From Nothopassalora personata (taxonomy: Eukaryota > Ascomycota > Dothideomycetes > Mycosphaerellales > Mycosphaerellaceae), in assembly GCA_033816765.1 (NCBI GenBank), contig JAVSIV010000058.1, positions 1 through 14,269 of the forward strand: 14,269 nt of DNA. The letters are read 5' to 3'. This document shows positions 1 to 7,777 of the stretch, piece by piece. The notes beneath the pieces are model-generated. The model made no database searches, was not told the origin of the DNA, and was given only the letters and a program-made list of their open reading frames with translations. Every line of letters begins with the position of its first letter. Within the stretch, counting starts at the first letter, position 1. Position numbers and translations under genes: made by a program.

Positions 1-243
1 GAAGCCCTCGCGCATGTACTCGACCGTGGGAGCGACTTTCACCGACGTGGGAGGAGAGCTGGACGGTTCGCGATGGGTATCACGCGTCCTGGATCTGCGC
101 TGCGGACTGCTGCTGCCTATCGGTTCGAGATCCGAATTGACCAGATCGCCTGGGGAGGAGGAGCGCTTGCGTTCTGACTGTGCTTTGCGTGGTGCGGCTT
201 TTTTTGCTGAAGGCTCCGTAAGCCATGGAAGTGTTCGTGGCAT
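1..243 (-). CDS. Conserved fungal protein of unknown function, N-terminal part (runs off left edge)
   Basis: The minus strand is open from an ATG at 243-241 to the window edge, giving 81 codons with no stop. The protein starts MPRTLPWLTEPSAKKAAPRK, continues with a Ser/Pro/Arg-rich, probably disordered segment (residues 20-70), and ends at the edge with ...VEYMREGF. From memory, an MPRTLPWL start, a basic Ser/Pro-rich linker and a following (F/Y)MREG segment match a widespread uncharacterised Pezizomycotina protein. That is recall, not a search. Base composition is normal, with CpA and TpG present, unlike the mutated DNA to the right. The antisense strand is also open here, but its product has no recognisable character. 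The start choice rests on the N-terminal motif. The gene probably reads away from the transposon block, which lies about 0.4 kb upstream. Confidence 0.75.
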   Translation of the reverse strand, partial: MPRTLPWLTEPSAKKAAPRKAQSERKRSSSPGDLVNSDLEPIGSSSPQRRSRTRDTHREPSSSPPTSVKVAPTVEYMREGF

Positions 244-647
244 CTTTGCGGTGGTGGAACAAGTGCTGTCAGCCGGCGCAAGTAATGTCTTTGACGCGTT
301 TCGGTCGCGTCGCTTTGATGGTGTTGGAGCTGACGAACTGCATAGCGAGAGCGAGGAGTATTCGTTATGACTGAGGCAGTGATTCTTTAGACAATGATTG
401 AGCAAAGACGTGAATGGAATGAGGGCGACCAGCTCGAAGAGCAAGCGAATCCAAAGGCAATTCTCCGGCAATGCTCCGCAGACGGTGGCCTAGGCTTACA
501 AAACCGGCAATTACGCTTATTCGAAATCCTCACTCGCTGCACTCGCTCTTCCTCAACAATAATATTAATAATAGCAATACTACTGCGACTCGCTATTGTC
601 GCCTACAATCGTAGCGAGTTGCGGCGGTGGCCTATTCCTCCTACTAC
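244..647. other. Upstream region of the left gene and transition into mutated DNA
   Basis: This stretch probably holds the 5' UTR and promoter of the left-edge gene. Composition is normal to about 500 and becomes TA-rich after about 540. A short open frame at 394-651 on the plus strand has no coding character and is not called. A small imperfect hairpin lies at 585-595 and 612-622 (11-bp arms, one mismatch, core ACTCGCTA/TAGCGAGT). No RNA gene is visible. Confidence 0.5.
294..299. promoter_or_regulatory. ACGCGT (MluI cell-cycle box-like) site upstream of the left-edge gene
   Basis: The palindrome ACGCGT lies about 50 bp upstream of the minus-strand ATG at 243. In yeasts and other ascomycetes this hexamer is the core binding site of the MBF (Mbp1/Swi6-type) cell-cycle factor. 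A second ACGCGT occurs inside the coding region near position 85, so chance occurrence in GC-rich DNA is quite possible. Confidence 0.2.
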
Positions 648-710
648 GTAGGTAAGTTAGGCTCCTTAATAATAGTAGATAGTAAGTATTAAGGAGCTTA
701 CCTTACTTAC
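648..710. repeat. Inverted repeat, 24-bp arms around a 15-nt loop
   Basis: The left arm 648-671 and right arm 687-710 pair at 21 of 24 positions. The inner 11 bp next to the loop (GCTCCTTAATA against TATTAAGGAGC) are perfect. It sits where normal DNA gives way to heavily mutated DNA, so it could be the end of a transposable element or a hairpin inside one. No matching terminal copy was recognised elsewhere in the window. Confidence 0.7.
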
Positions 711-985
711 TATTGTTATATTATAGCGGCGGGTATATTAACTTCTACTGCTATTACTATTTCTTTAACTCTATACTTATCAATATATATAAATCTAACT
801 ATAGACGACTTACTTAGCGATATTAGCCTTAGAATAACAATAATAATAGCGATAGCGATAGCAATAGCGATAGTACACCTAATCCGCGCTTACCCTTATA
901 AACGCGGTTATTACTATAGCTTACGATAGCGTAAGTACGATTCCGACTCGTTAGGCGTACGTAGGTAGACTAATAAACCTATAGT
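711..985. other. TA-rich RIP-mutated spacer
   Basis: No reading frame is recognisable. The stretch is rich in TA and CTA/TAG words, with few CpA or TpG, which is typical of a RIP-mutated repeat. It includes a short hexamer repeat, listed separately. It probably forms the 5' flank of the degenerate ORF that starts at 986. Confidence 0.5.
847..870 (+). repeat. Hexamer microsatellite, four TAGCGA units
   Basis: Four tandem copies of TAGCGA run from 847 to 870; the third reads TAGCAA. It is non-coding as far as can be seen. Confidence 0.75.
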
Positions 986-1614
986 ATGTACCGACGCCCT
1001 CGTACCGCCGGTACTAACGATTTCTACTACGTAAGCGAGTCGATATAGGCATAATAGCTAGGAGACTCGTAGAAGATAGATAAGGGTAGTATAAAGGTTA
1101 CGAAGAATAATTTACGTAAGTTTAACTAGGCTAGCCGTATTATAGAGACTAAAGAGGGTATATGTCTTATAGTAGACTTGCTATACTATATATACTAACT
1201 TATATTAATAGGTAAGCCGGCTTAGACGGACTACGATACGTATAAGAGAGCTAGTATATACTATATAGTCTTTACTACTAATGCTAATAAGACTTACGCG
1301 TATTATAAGCGTAACGTTACGCGAAGGCTCGCTATAACTCTCGTAAATTAGTTAAGGAGCCTAGCGAGTCTAGTAAGTCTAGTAATAGTTTATTTAAGGC
1401 TTTCGAGGGTGTTTTAACTACTTCTAGCGAGGCTAGCGAGGCTAGTAAGATTAGTAAGGCTAGCGAGTCTAGTACTCGCCCTACTAATAATATATCGACT
1501 TACTTAGTCGCGGCGGAGGATTGTATTTAGTAATTAGAGGGTACTATTAGCTGCTTAATTAAATTTATTAGCCGTCTACTAGGTAGCGAGTTAGTCGCTA
1601 TATTTTACACTTAA
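986..1614 (+). pseudogene. Degenerate repeat-borne ORF with a Zn2Cys6-like cysteine pattern
   Basis: From an ATG at 986 the frame reads MYRRPRTAGTNDFYYVSESI and onward with only TAG/TAA interruptions to about codon 110. Tyrosine codons at 83, 86, 93, 104 and 107 are most simply read as TGY-to-TAY changes. That gives an original spacing CX2CX6CX10CX2C, close to the fungal Zn(II)2Cys6 cluster. Near 1320 the best frame shifts by one base. It then encodes a Ser/Glu/Lys-rich segment (EPSESSKSSNS, SEASEASKISKASESS) and a possible helical tail, ending at a TAA pair at 1612. The N-terminal part is basic and contains a GICLIVDLL hydrophobic stretch. I do not know the family. The ORF at 3052 has a comparable Cys array, suggesting a class of repeat-associated proteins. 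The last Cys is uncertain because of the frameshift. Confidence 0.5.
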
Positions 1615-2124
1615 TAATATAATATTAAGTAGTCTACCTCCTATCTATATACTACGAGTCTATACTTCCCTCTACTTTTTCGGTCTTAGCTACCTCGTAG
1701 ATAGCTTAATAATAAGCCTATTTCTCGGTGCCTTTATACGCTAGTTAACGTTAGGTAGACTCTAAAGTAATAGCTATAAGTCTAGCTACGAGTCTAGCTA
1801 TATAATTATCGAAGCACTAGTTACTACTATAGACTCGCTTAAGGTACTAGTTACTACTAACTCGCTTAAGGTACTAGTTACTACTATAGTCTCGCTTAAG
1901 GACTCCTTCTTAATCTCTCTAATTTAACTCGTAGCTAGACTCGTACGCTCTTCCTTTACCTTCTTAACTAATACTTTACTAGCTATCGTACTTACTAGCT
2001 TATTATCTAAATGTTACGGATCGATATAGCGAAGACTCCCGTCTAACTAATCGATGCCTTATAGCTTATAGAGACGGCATAAGCTAATAAAACGTAGCGC
2101 GACGCTATAATAGCGCGACGACTA
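1590..2124 (-). pseudogene. Possible degenerate ORF of unknown function, minus strand
   Basis: One minus-strand frame stays in register from about 2124 down to 1590, interrupted only by TAG/TAA. It includes the words GIDxLDGSLRYIDP and LDNKLVSTIASKVLVKKVKEER, followed by a threefold LSE-IVVTST repeat. The charged, helix-like composition and repeat units that are multiples of three favour past coding. TAG/TAA density is high toward the C-terminal side, and both ends are arbitrary. It may be an unknown gene of a retroelement. It is not recognised, and the other strand is partly open too. Confidence 0.3.
1814..1900. repeat. Tandem repeat, three units of 30, 27 and 30 bp
   Basis: Units at 1814-1843, 1844-1870 and 1871-1900 share CTAGTTACTACT and CTCGCTTAAG. 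The middle unit lacks three bases, so the minus-strand frame is preserved. Read that way they give three copies of a Leu-Ser-Glu-(Ser/Thr)-Ile-Val-Val-Thr-Ser-type unit. Confidence 0.85.
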
Positions 2125-2421
2125 TCGAGCCTACGATATATCGAGCTAGCGCAATATAGCGCGCCTACTAAGAGCTTCGAGCTAGAAGCATTCTCCTATG
2201 TATTTAGGAACGTCGAGATGCCCTTATAGCTTCGAGGCGTTTAACTTACTATTTAATATTACTATTTAGAATATACTATAACATAACCTCTACCTTACTG
2301 CTACTTAGTCTCTACGAGATAAGATAGCTACTACTTTATTACTCTCCCTTAACTTCCTATCGGCCCGAGAATAAACCCGATTAAGCTTATCTTCTTAACT
2401 TATAATATTATTAGGTTATAC
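2125..2421. other. RIP-mutated spacer
   Basis: There is no convincing frame on either strand. GCGCGACG words recur around 2098-2120 and composition is TA-rich. It may be the untranslated start of the element carrying the gag-like fragment that follows. Confidence 0.35.
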
Positions 2422-2645
2422 TAAACCTAATAGCTTTAAACGCCCTCTATAATAGGAGACCAATAGAGTAAACGGGGAACACCCGCCCCTAGTAAAGTAA
2501 GTAGAGCCCGACGACCTTAGACCGCGAACGATACTATTAATGCCTTAGCTACTTATATAGGTAACAATACCCTTAAGGTTAGTAAGCCGGAATACTACTA
2601 TAGCGACCGAGATAAGTTCGACACTTAGGTTTCTTAGATAGATAT
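2422..2645 (+). pseudogene. Gag-like fragment, cut off by an LTR
   Basis: This frame stays in register for about 74 codons with only TAG/TAA stops. It ends with NDTINALATYIGNNTLKVSK followed by PEYYYSDRDKFDTxVSxID (x = TAG). The pattern K-P-x-x-Y-x-x-x-R-x-K-(L/F)-x-x-W-x-x-(Q)-(I/V)-D is typical of the start of the capsid region in fungal Gypsy-type Gag. That is family knowledge applied to a short match. The frame ends abruptly at 2645, where an LTR-like sequence begins, and no continuation was found after the LTR at 2975. Either the 3' part was lost or the LTR belongs to a different, larger insertion. Confidence 0.35.
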
Positions 2646-2974
2646 TGTTAGGAACCGCTGTACGTTATCCTAACCGGGCTTGGATCTTTATAGAGATGTC
2701 TTAAACTCGTTAAGAAGGTAGTAGTCCTAAACAGTATATAGTGTATACTTAAAATAAGTTGAGCACGAGGCTCCTATCTACTTATAAAAGAGCATTGTCT
2801 ATATAGTACTATGTCTTAGCGTAACTAATTAGACTAAGTAAGCTAATTAGTCCTACTCTCCGTGCTCTGCCTAGCTCTCGTCGAGTAGCGAGGGAGCGCT
2901 CTTGTCCTAGTAGTTCCTTTAATCTCTTCGGTTAACGAGTGGCTATAGATGTCTCCACGAATTAAACCGTAATA
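2646..2974 (+). mobile_element. RIP-mutated LTR, related to the solo LTR at 7783-8123
   Basis: The block AGTTGAGCACGAGGCTCC at 2757 recurs at 7911. The following ~90 bp align with that LTR with changes mostly of TG-to-TA and CA-to-TA type; for example CTGATCAGACTGAGC appears here as CTAATTAGACTAAGT. The 3' ends also align: GAGTGGCTGTGGG...CCGTAACA against GAGTGGCTATAGA...CCGTAATA. Taking TGTTAGG at 2646 as the start gives 329 bp, close to the 341 bp of the intact copy. The terminal CA appears as TA, as RIP would produce. The first ~100 bp align poorly, so this may be a subfamily. Flanks GATAT and CTATC do not match, so no target duplication supports the ends. Confidence 0.65.
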
Positions 2975-3051
2975 CTATCCCCCTTCTAGCCTAGCTTCGT
3001 CCCGAAGCTTATAGGGTCCGGCATTTTCTTCGTTATTTCTATCGCGTAACG

Positions 3052-3660
3052 ATGGCCTTCCTTTTATCCATCTCTCCTAGTCCTTTATAAGCTAAATCAA
3101 CTCTCCGCCGTAAACGTCTCGTTAAAGATATCGAAGAAAACGGTTACGAGATGGCTCCTTATTCTTACTGTCGTTCCTTAAAGCCTCTAGCTAATGGTAG
3201 TCGTCCCGCCTATATTGTAGGTCCGAGGTCTTCGAAGTGCTCCGAGTGTGTTAGGCACAATCGTAAATCCTACGACGTCTCTATAGCCTTCTCTTAATGG
3301 GAAAAACTCCGTTCCGTTCGTAAATAGCTCCGCCGCGACCTAGAGTCTCTAGAGGAGGAGGAAATTAAGCTTCTTCGGCGCCTTACTAAAAAGCGCATAA
3401 AGAAGGTTCGCGTACGGAAATAGCTGCGTCTCGCTAAGCGTCGTACCGATAATGCGACCGGGAAGGCCCTCGACGAACTCGAGCTAGACGACCCCCCTAT
3501 CGATCTTCCTTTCTCTATCCCCTCTAGCGTGGAGGTTCCCGAACTTCCTTTCCCTTTTTATAGTATCCTAGAGATGCCCCTTTAGGACTAGAGCGTCCTA
3601 TCGGATGTGCCACTAGATAACCCCCTAGGTTCTCTTCTTCCTCCCGCCCTAGCGTCTTAA
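3052..3660 (+). pseudogene. Degenerate repeat-borne ORF with Zn-cluster-like cysteines and a charged coil
   Basis: The 203-codon frame from ATG 3052 has no frameshift and six internal TAG/TAA codons, all explicable as former Gln or Trp. A basic N-terminus (residues 15-26) precedes a cysteine array: Y37-x2-C40, Y54, C63-x2-C66, Y74. With TGY-to-TAY mutation this reads CX2CX13CX8CX2CX7C, a Zn(II)2Cys6-like layout with a longer first loop. Residues 63-75 read CSECVRHNRKSYD. A Glu/Arg/Lys-rich helical or coiled-coil segment follows (about 83-135), then an acidic, Pro-rich tail with repeated V-P-E-L-P-type words. The 3' end is uncertain, because the TAA at 3658 could itself be mutated. I recall similar small Cys-rich proteins in fungal repeats but cannot name a family. 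It lies 77 bp after the LTR and may be its cargo. Confidence 0.6.
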
Positions 3661-3961
3661 TCCTCGTAAGTCGCGTTATCTAGTAGTTACGCCCTAGTGT
3701 CGCTGTGTTCACTTCTATGTCTTAGGTCATTAAATTAAGAGGCCGCTGTTTAATGCCTTGTCGTTAGGCTTGTTTCTACTAGGCAGATTTCGAGAAGAAG
3801 TTCTCGCATTCCTAGTATGCCGTTATTGCCCGATTATGCGATACCCTAAATAAATCCAGCCCTTAAGGCTAATAAAAACTTTCCTCTACTGTCTCTAAAC
3901 AAATGAGATATTGCTTTATAAATACTTGTGAACAAATGAAGGTCTTGCTATGTACAAATGA
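3661..3961. other. Spacer between the Cys-rich ORF and the Copia relic, with three ACAAATGA copies
   Basis: No gene is seen. ACAAATGA occurs at 3899-3906, 3932-3939 and 3954-3961, spaced 33 and 22 bp apart. This lies just beyond the RNase H end of the Copia relic, where the 3' untranslated region and 3' LTR should be. No LTR pair could be matched with the right side of the element. Confidence 0.4.
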
Positions 3962-4019
3962 AAGTGTAGTTAGTCTCTAGAAGCCTCCCTTAGAGAATGT
4001 AGTTTAGTAACTTTAGCTT

Positions 4020-4635
4020 TATAAGCTAATCTATAAGCTACTGTGCAGTAGGAATATACTTAACTACAATTAAGCCTTCTTTATAAACATGTCTACAAAA
4101 GTGGTTCCTTAGTCTAACATGCTTAGTTCTTCTATAGTTAATGTAATCTCTAACTAGCTTAATAGTAGACTAGTTGTCTATAAAGATCTTAAAGGCTTAA
4201 GCTTTGTAGTTAGTTATTTTCTAGGTTTTATAGAGTAGATTTCTTAACTACATTACTTCCCTACAGCATTTAGTCAAGGCCATATACTCTACTTTAGTAC
4301 TTAATAGCACTATCTCCTTCTATAGGTTAGATTTCTAGATAACAGGACATCTAGCTATTTTGACTAGGAGTCCTAAGGTGGATCTACCTATTGGATGTCA
4401 CCGTACCGGCGCCCATCATTCGCTTGGACCCGCGCGCACGTGCGTGGATCCCGCGCGCGCCGCTGACTAAGCCGGCCCGAGGGCTTGGCGCGTGTATATC
4501 TACCTCGCGCCCTCCGCGCCTCTCTTAGATAGACCGTCTATTCGACTTGTACCTTATCCGACCACGTGCTTGCACCTGCTTGTGACATTGGATCTCTAGA
4601 GAAATTAGAGTCTATGTAGATCTCTAGCTTTAGGG
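4020..4635 (-). pseudogene. Copia RNase H domain, split by a solo LTR and preceded by a frameshift
   Basis: The domain starts IYIDSNFSRDPIGRSTLG, corresponding to the family's Y-x-D-x-D-x-A-x-D...RRSTSGY block. It continues VIxKSNLxKEIVLLSTKVEY (x = TAG; family SSTEAEY), MALTKCCREV and RTKHVRLRNHFCRHVYKEGL. It ends IPTAQxLIDxL (family T..Q.AD.LTK). The LTR at 4396-4587 interrupts it within DPIG, and removing it restores the frame. Compared with RT, the codon phase is off by one base around 4625-4640, the only indel seen in the polyprotein. The acid at S-T-E is now Lys. Confidence 0.85.
4391..4592. mobile_element. Solo LTR (192 bp) with TTGGA target-site duplication
   Basis: A GC-rich, unmutated block runs from TGTCACCG at 4396 to CTTGTGACA at 4587. 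Its ends form a 6-bp inverted repeat (TGTCAC/GTGACA) with canonical TG...CA. It is flanked by TTGGA at 4391-4395 and again at 4588-4592. The flanking DNA rejoins the Copia RNase H frame exactly when the LTR and one duplication are removed. Two CACGTG palindromes (4437-4442, 4563-4568) and a TATAT near 4494 could be promoter elements. CpA and TpG are present, unlike the host element, so it inserted after the Copia copy was mutated. The internal part of its parent is absent. Orientation is not known. Confidence 0.9.
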
Positions 4636-4899
4636 ATTGTATTTTCTAAAGATTAGGCACTTATTAATTGTTCTAGCAATGTATCTCTAAACATGCTTTA
4701 CTGCAGCAATATGTTCTACTAAAGGATTAGCTAAGAATTTGGCTAAGTGGTTTATTACATAGGAGATATCTAGCCTAGTCTAGTTAGCCAGGTACTAGAG
4801 TTCCCTAATTAATGTGTTAAATAGATTATAATCCTATATGTTGCATTGCTCTTTATGAGTTTTATACAGGCGGTTAAGGGGATACTTAACACTTTTAGC

Positions 4900-5650
4900 T
4901 AAGTCTAGGCTATGTTTCTAAAGTTTCTCTAAAGCATAGTGCTTTTAGGAGACATAGACATCTCCATTCTTTTTACTCTTTAGTTGTATGTCTAGGAAAA
5001 GGTTAGTGTTAACAGTTTTAATAGAGTACTTCTTCTTTAGTCTAGCAGTGAACTTGTTAATCTTCTAATTACTGTCGCTAAAGATCTAAAAGTTATCTAC
5101 ATACAGGAGAACTAAAAAATTCTCCCCCTAAAAAAGACATACATTAGAATTAAGTCTCTTTAGGCCTAATTCTTCTAGAGCTTCCTTAGCGTCATAGTAC
5201 TAGAGGTTTGCAGCTTGTTTCAATCCATATAGTCCCTTCTTAATTTCTAGGACTTTATTAAATAGATCTTTCTTAATAAGTTCTACCCCTTCTAGTAGTT
5301 TAATGTATAAAGGTCTATTAATGTTAGGGTTTATAAATGCTATTTTAACATTAATCTGTCTCCTCTTCTAGCCTAGAACTATATATAGGGCTAGGAGAAT
5401 CCTACTTGTTAGTAGCCTTAGGGTTAGAGCAAAGGTTTTAACATAGTCTGTCCCTTGCTTTTAAGTAAACCCCTTTACTACCCATCTAGCTCTACGCTTC
5501 TTAATGGACCTATTAGGAAGATACTTATAGTGTAGGACCCATTTTCCTATAAGCAGTTTCCTACCCTTAGGGACTTTCTATAATAGGATCTATGCAACAT
5601 ATTCTATGTCTTCTAAGGAGTTGAATTCCTTTCTAATTGCCCTAATGTAT
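4900..5650 (-). pseudogene. Copia reverse transcriptase (RVT_2), degenerate
   Basis: Recognisable family blocks in order are: QINVKIAFINPNINRPLYIK (family QMDVKTAFLNG type), then LEIKKGLYGLKQAANLxYYD (x = TAG; family KSLYGLKQAPRQW), and LNSNVCLFxGENFLVLLYVD followed by N. The YVDD catalytic box is YVDN at about 5092-5103; GAC after T became AAC. Then FLDIQLKSKKNGDVYVS and TRLDISYVINHLAKFLANP follow. The enzyme would copy element RNA to DNA in the cytoplasm. Stops are TAG/TAA only. The phase matches the integrase region. Confidence 0.9.
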
Positions 5651-5980
5651 TCAGCTCTATTAGGTCTGTTTAATGCTTCAGTTAGGGTGGTAGGATCTGT
5701 AAGCTTCTCCTTCTTTACATTATCTATAGCTATTACAGCGAATACTTTCTTAAGTTTACTATAATCATAATGGGATCTATTCTATCTTAAACTTCTCCTA
5801 GTTAGCTTAGGATAGACCTTGGCTTGTTTAGTCTTTATAGGCTTATAAGTCCCATCTCTCTTCCTCTTACTAATGTGTAGGGTAGGGTAGAATAGTGTCA
5901 TAGCCTAATTAGGGTCTTCTTACATAGCTAGGGCTATGTCTTCTTAGTGTGGCTCTTTAGACTATAAAGTCTAAGGCTTA

Positions 5981-6079
5981 TGCTCTATAGGGGATTGTTT
6001 CTAGAGCTAGGTGTGCTCTATAGGAGATTGTTCCTAGAGCTAGGTGTGCTCTATAGGAGACTGTTCCTAGAGCTAGGTA
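5981..6079 (-). repeat. Three 33-bp tandem repeats in the integrase-RT linker
   Basis: Units 5981-6013, 6014-6046 and 6047-6079 differ at a few positions. On the Copia coding strand each encodes 11 residues, T-x-L-x-E/K-Q-S-P-I-E-H, where x is TAG (probably former Gln). Length is a multiple of three, so the frame is kept. It lies in the low-complexity stretch between integrase and RT. Confidence 0.9.
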
Positions 6080-6559
6080 GATATGTCTCTAAATCGTAGA
6101 CGTAAATCTTCTATCCTATACTCCCCCTAAGACTAATCTTAGTTAGGGGAGTCTTGTTACGAAGCCCTTTATGTTTTAGGTTAGTTACTATGCTGCTGTA
6201 GCTCCCCCTCTAGCTGCACAGCTCCCCTTAAAGGTTTATAGGGTTAGTAACTCGCTTCTAGCTCGTGTAGCCCTTTATGAGGCATATAAATACCTTTATA
6301 GTAAGGGTCCTTAGGGTTATTATAGGGATGTCTAAGGAAGGTGATCTCGTTATCTAGGACAGCATGCTTATTACTAGCAGTAAGCTAGGAGCTCTTAACA
6401 GTCTACCCTATCTACTCCCCCTAAGCAACCTACTTACCTACAGGGATTTAGTATTGCGAGTTCTATAAGAAATCTTTATTAAAAGTTATATAGGGGGAAT
6501 AGGTTATCTTATAGACCTATTTTCCCTTCTCCTACTATAGCTTCCACAGTAGGTAGTTA

Positions 6560-7250
6560 GTTAATAAACTACCCTAGAATCCTATATACTACTATATGTC
6601 CGCCCTTATAGAGAACTTTTTAGACTTAGTGTAATTGTCGTTATGTTTATATACTTTACATCCAAACCTCCTTACATTCCTTAAGTCTATCTCTTTAACA
6701 TTAATGCCTAGGTCGTTCTTAAAGTTAATCTATAGTACATTTTTTGTTATTAAGTTAAAGAGGCGGTTCGTAATATAGTATGCGAAATCCATAGCCTGGG
6801 GCTAGAGGTTCTATAGTAAGCTAGAGTCTATAAGTATAGCTCTAGCCTTGTTAATAATAACTTTATTCGAAGGTTTAGCAATTCTATTCTACTTAGGTGT
6901 ATATAGTGATGCAAAATCCCATCTAATCCCTTTATGTTAGGCATGTGTTCTAAGTTTAATGTTGTTGAATTCCCTACTACTATCTAAGAACCAGATCTTA
7001 GGTTTCTTCTTATAGTGGTTCCATATTATAGTAAGCCAAGTCTTAATTGCTATTAAAGCATCACTTTTCTTTAGAAGTAGTAAGCACTATCTCATCCTAG
7101 TTTTAGTACACGTAAGTATAAGGCAATATGCGTAACTATTATAAGAGAGTAGAGTGATTAGACTAACTAGGTTAGTATGGATTTTATCTAATGCCTCTAG
7201 TGCAGGTCTCCTAGGGATTCTTAAAATAACTCTTTATAACCTTATAAGCT
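6560..7250 (-). pseudogene. Copia integrase core, degenerate
   Basis: The rve-type catalytic core is recognisable. A first-Asp region reads KIHTNLVSLITLLSYNSY, where the expected catalytic HTD is HTN. The second Asp is kept in WFLDSSREFNN at 6984-6982. The third residue of the DX35E triad lies exactly 36 codons on at 6876-6874 and is Lys (AAA after a T) instead of Glu, within TPKxNRIAKPSNK (x = TAG). The change fits TpG-to-TpA. Downstream words VRRFGCKVYKHN belong to the post-core region found in Copia integrases. Function would be insertion of element cDNA into host DNA, and two of three catalytic acids are lost. Confidence 0.85.
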
Positions 7251-7777
7251 TACAAGTCTTACAATGCCCTAACTCTATAGTATTAACATCTTCTAGGCCC
7301 TTAACTGCTTCTTTTGTAGTATTGAGTAATGTGCTCCTAATATACCTAAGCCTTTAATGCCATCTAACTGTGTTAGTTCTTAGCTTAGTAAATGTAAGAG
7401 TAGTAAGTCCTTTTAGTACTAATCTATCTTCATTCTTCCTAGAACCCCTCTTAACCCTAAGGTTCCTAAAGACAATAACATTTTTCATTATCTTAACTAA
7501 GCCTACCGGCTTGTCCTTCTAGAGCAGCATTTTAGATGGTCTGTCTAGGTAAACTCTATGTTTCTTATATAGGAGTTCTATAGAGATTAGTGTTGCATCT
7601 AACTCTAGTAAGTAAAGTACATTACGAAGGAGGAGGGTAGTCTCTTAACTAAGATAGTTCTTTATAACCTACTCCAATTCTCCTTTAGTCGTAAGAGATC
7701 CTTACCTAACGGCCTGTAAGAAGCATATAGGCCTTAGTCTTAGCCTAACATTCTAAAGGTCTGTAAGATTATTGTAG

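Noticed and set aside
14..370. Plus-strand open frame of 118 codons at the left edge
   Set aside because: It is antisense to the minus-strand frame that starts with the recognisable MPRTLPWL N-terminus, and its product has no coding character.
394..651. Plus-strand open frame of 85 codons
   Set aside because: It crosses from normal into TA-rich DNA, with a low-complexity isoleucine/leucine run produced by the ATA/ATT-rich sequence. No motif is seen.
7154..7357. Plus-strand open frame over the Copia integrase region
   Set aside because: It lies antisense to the well-supported integrase and GAG-pre-integrase frame.
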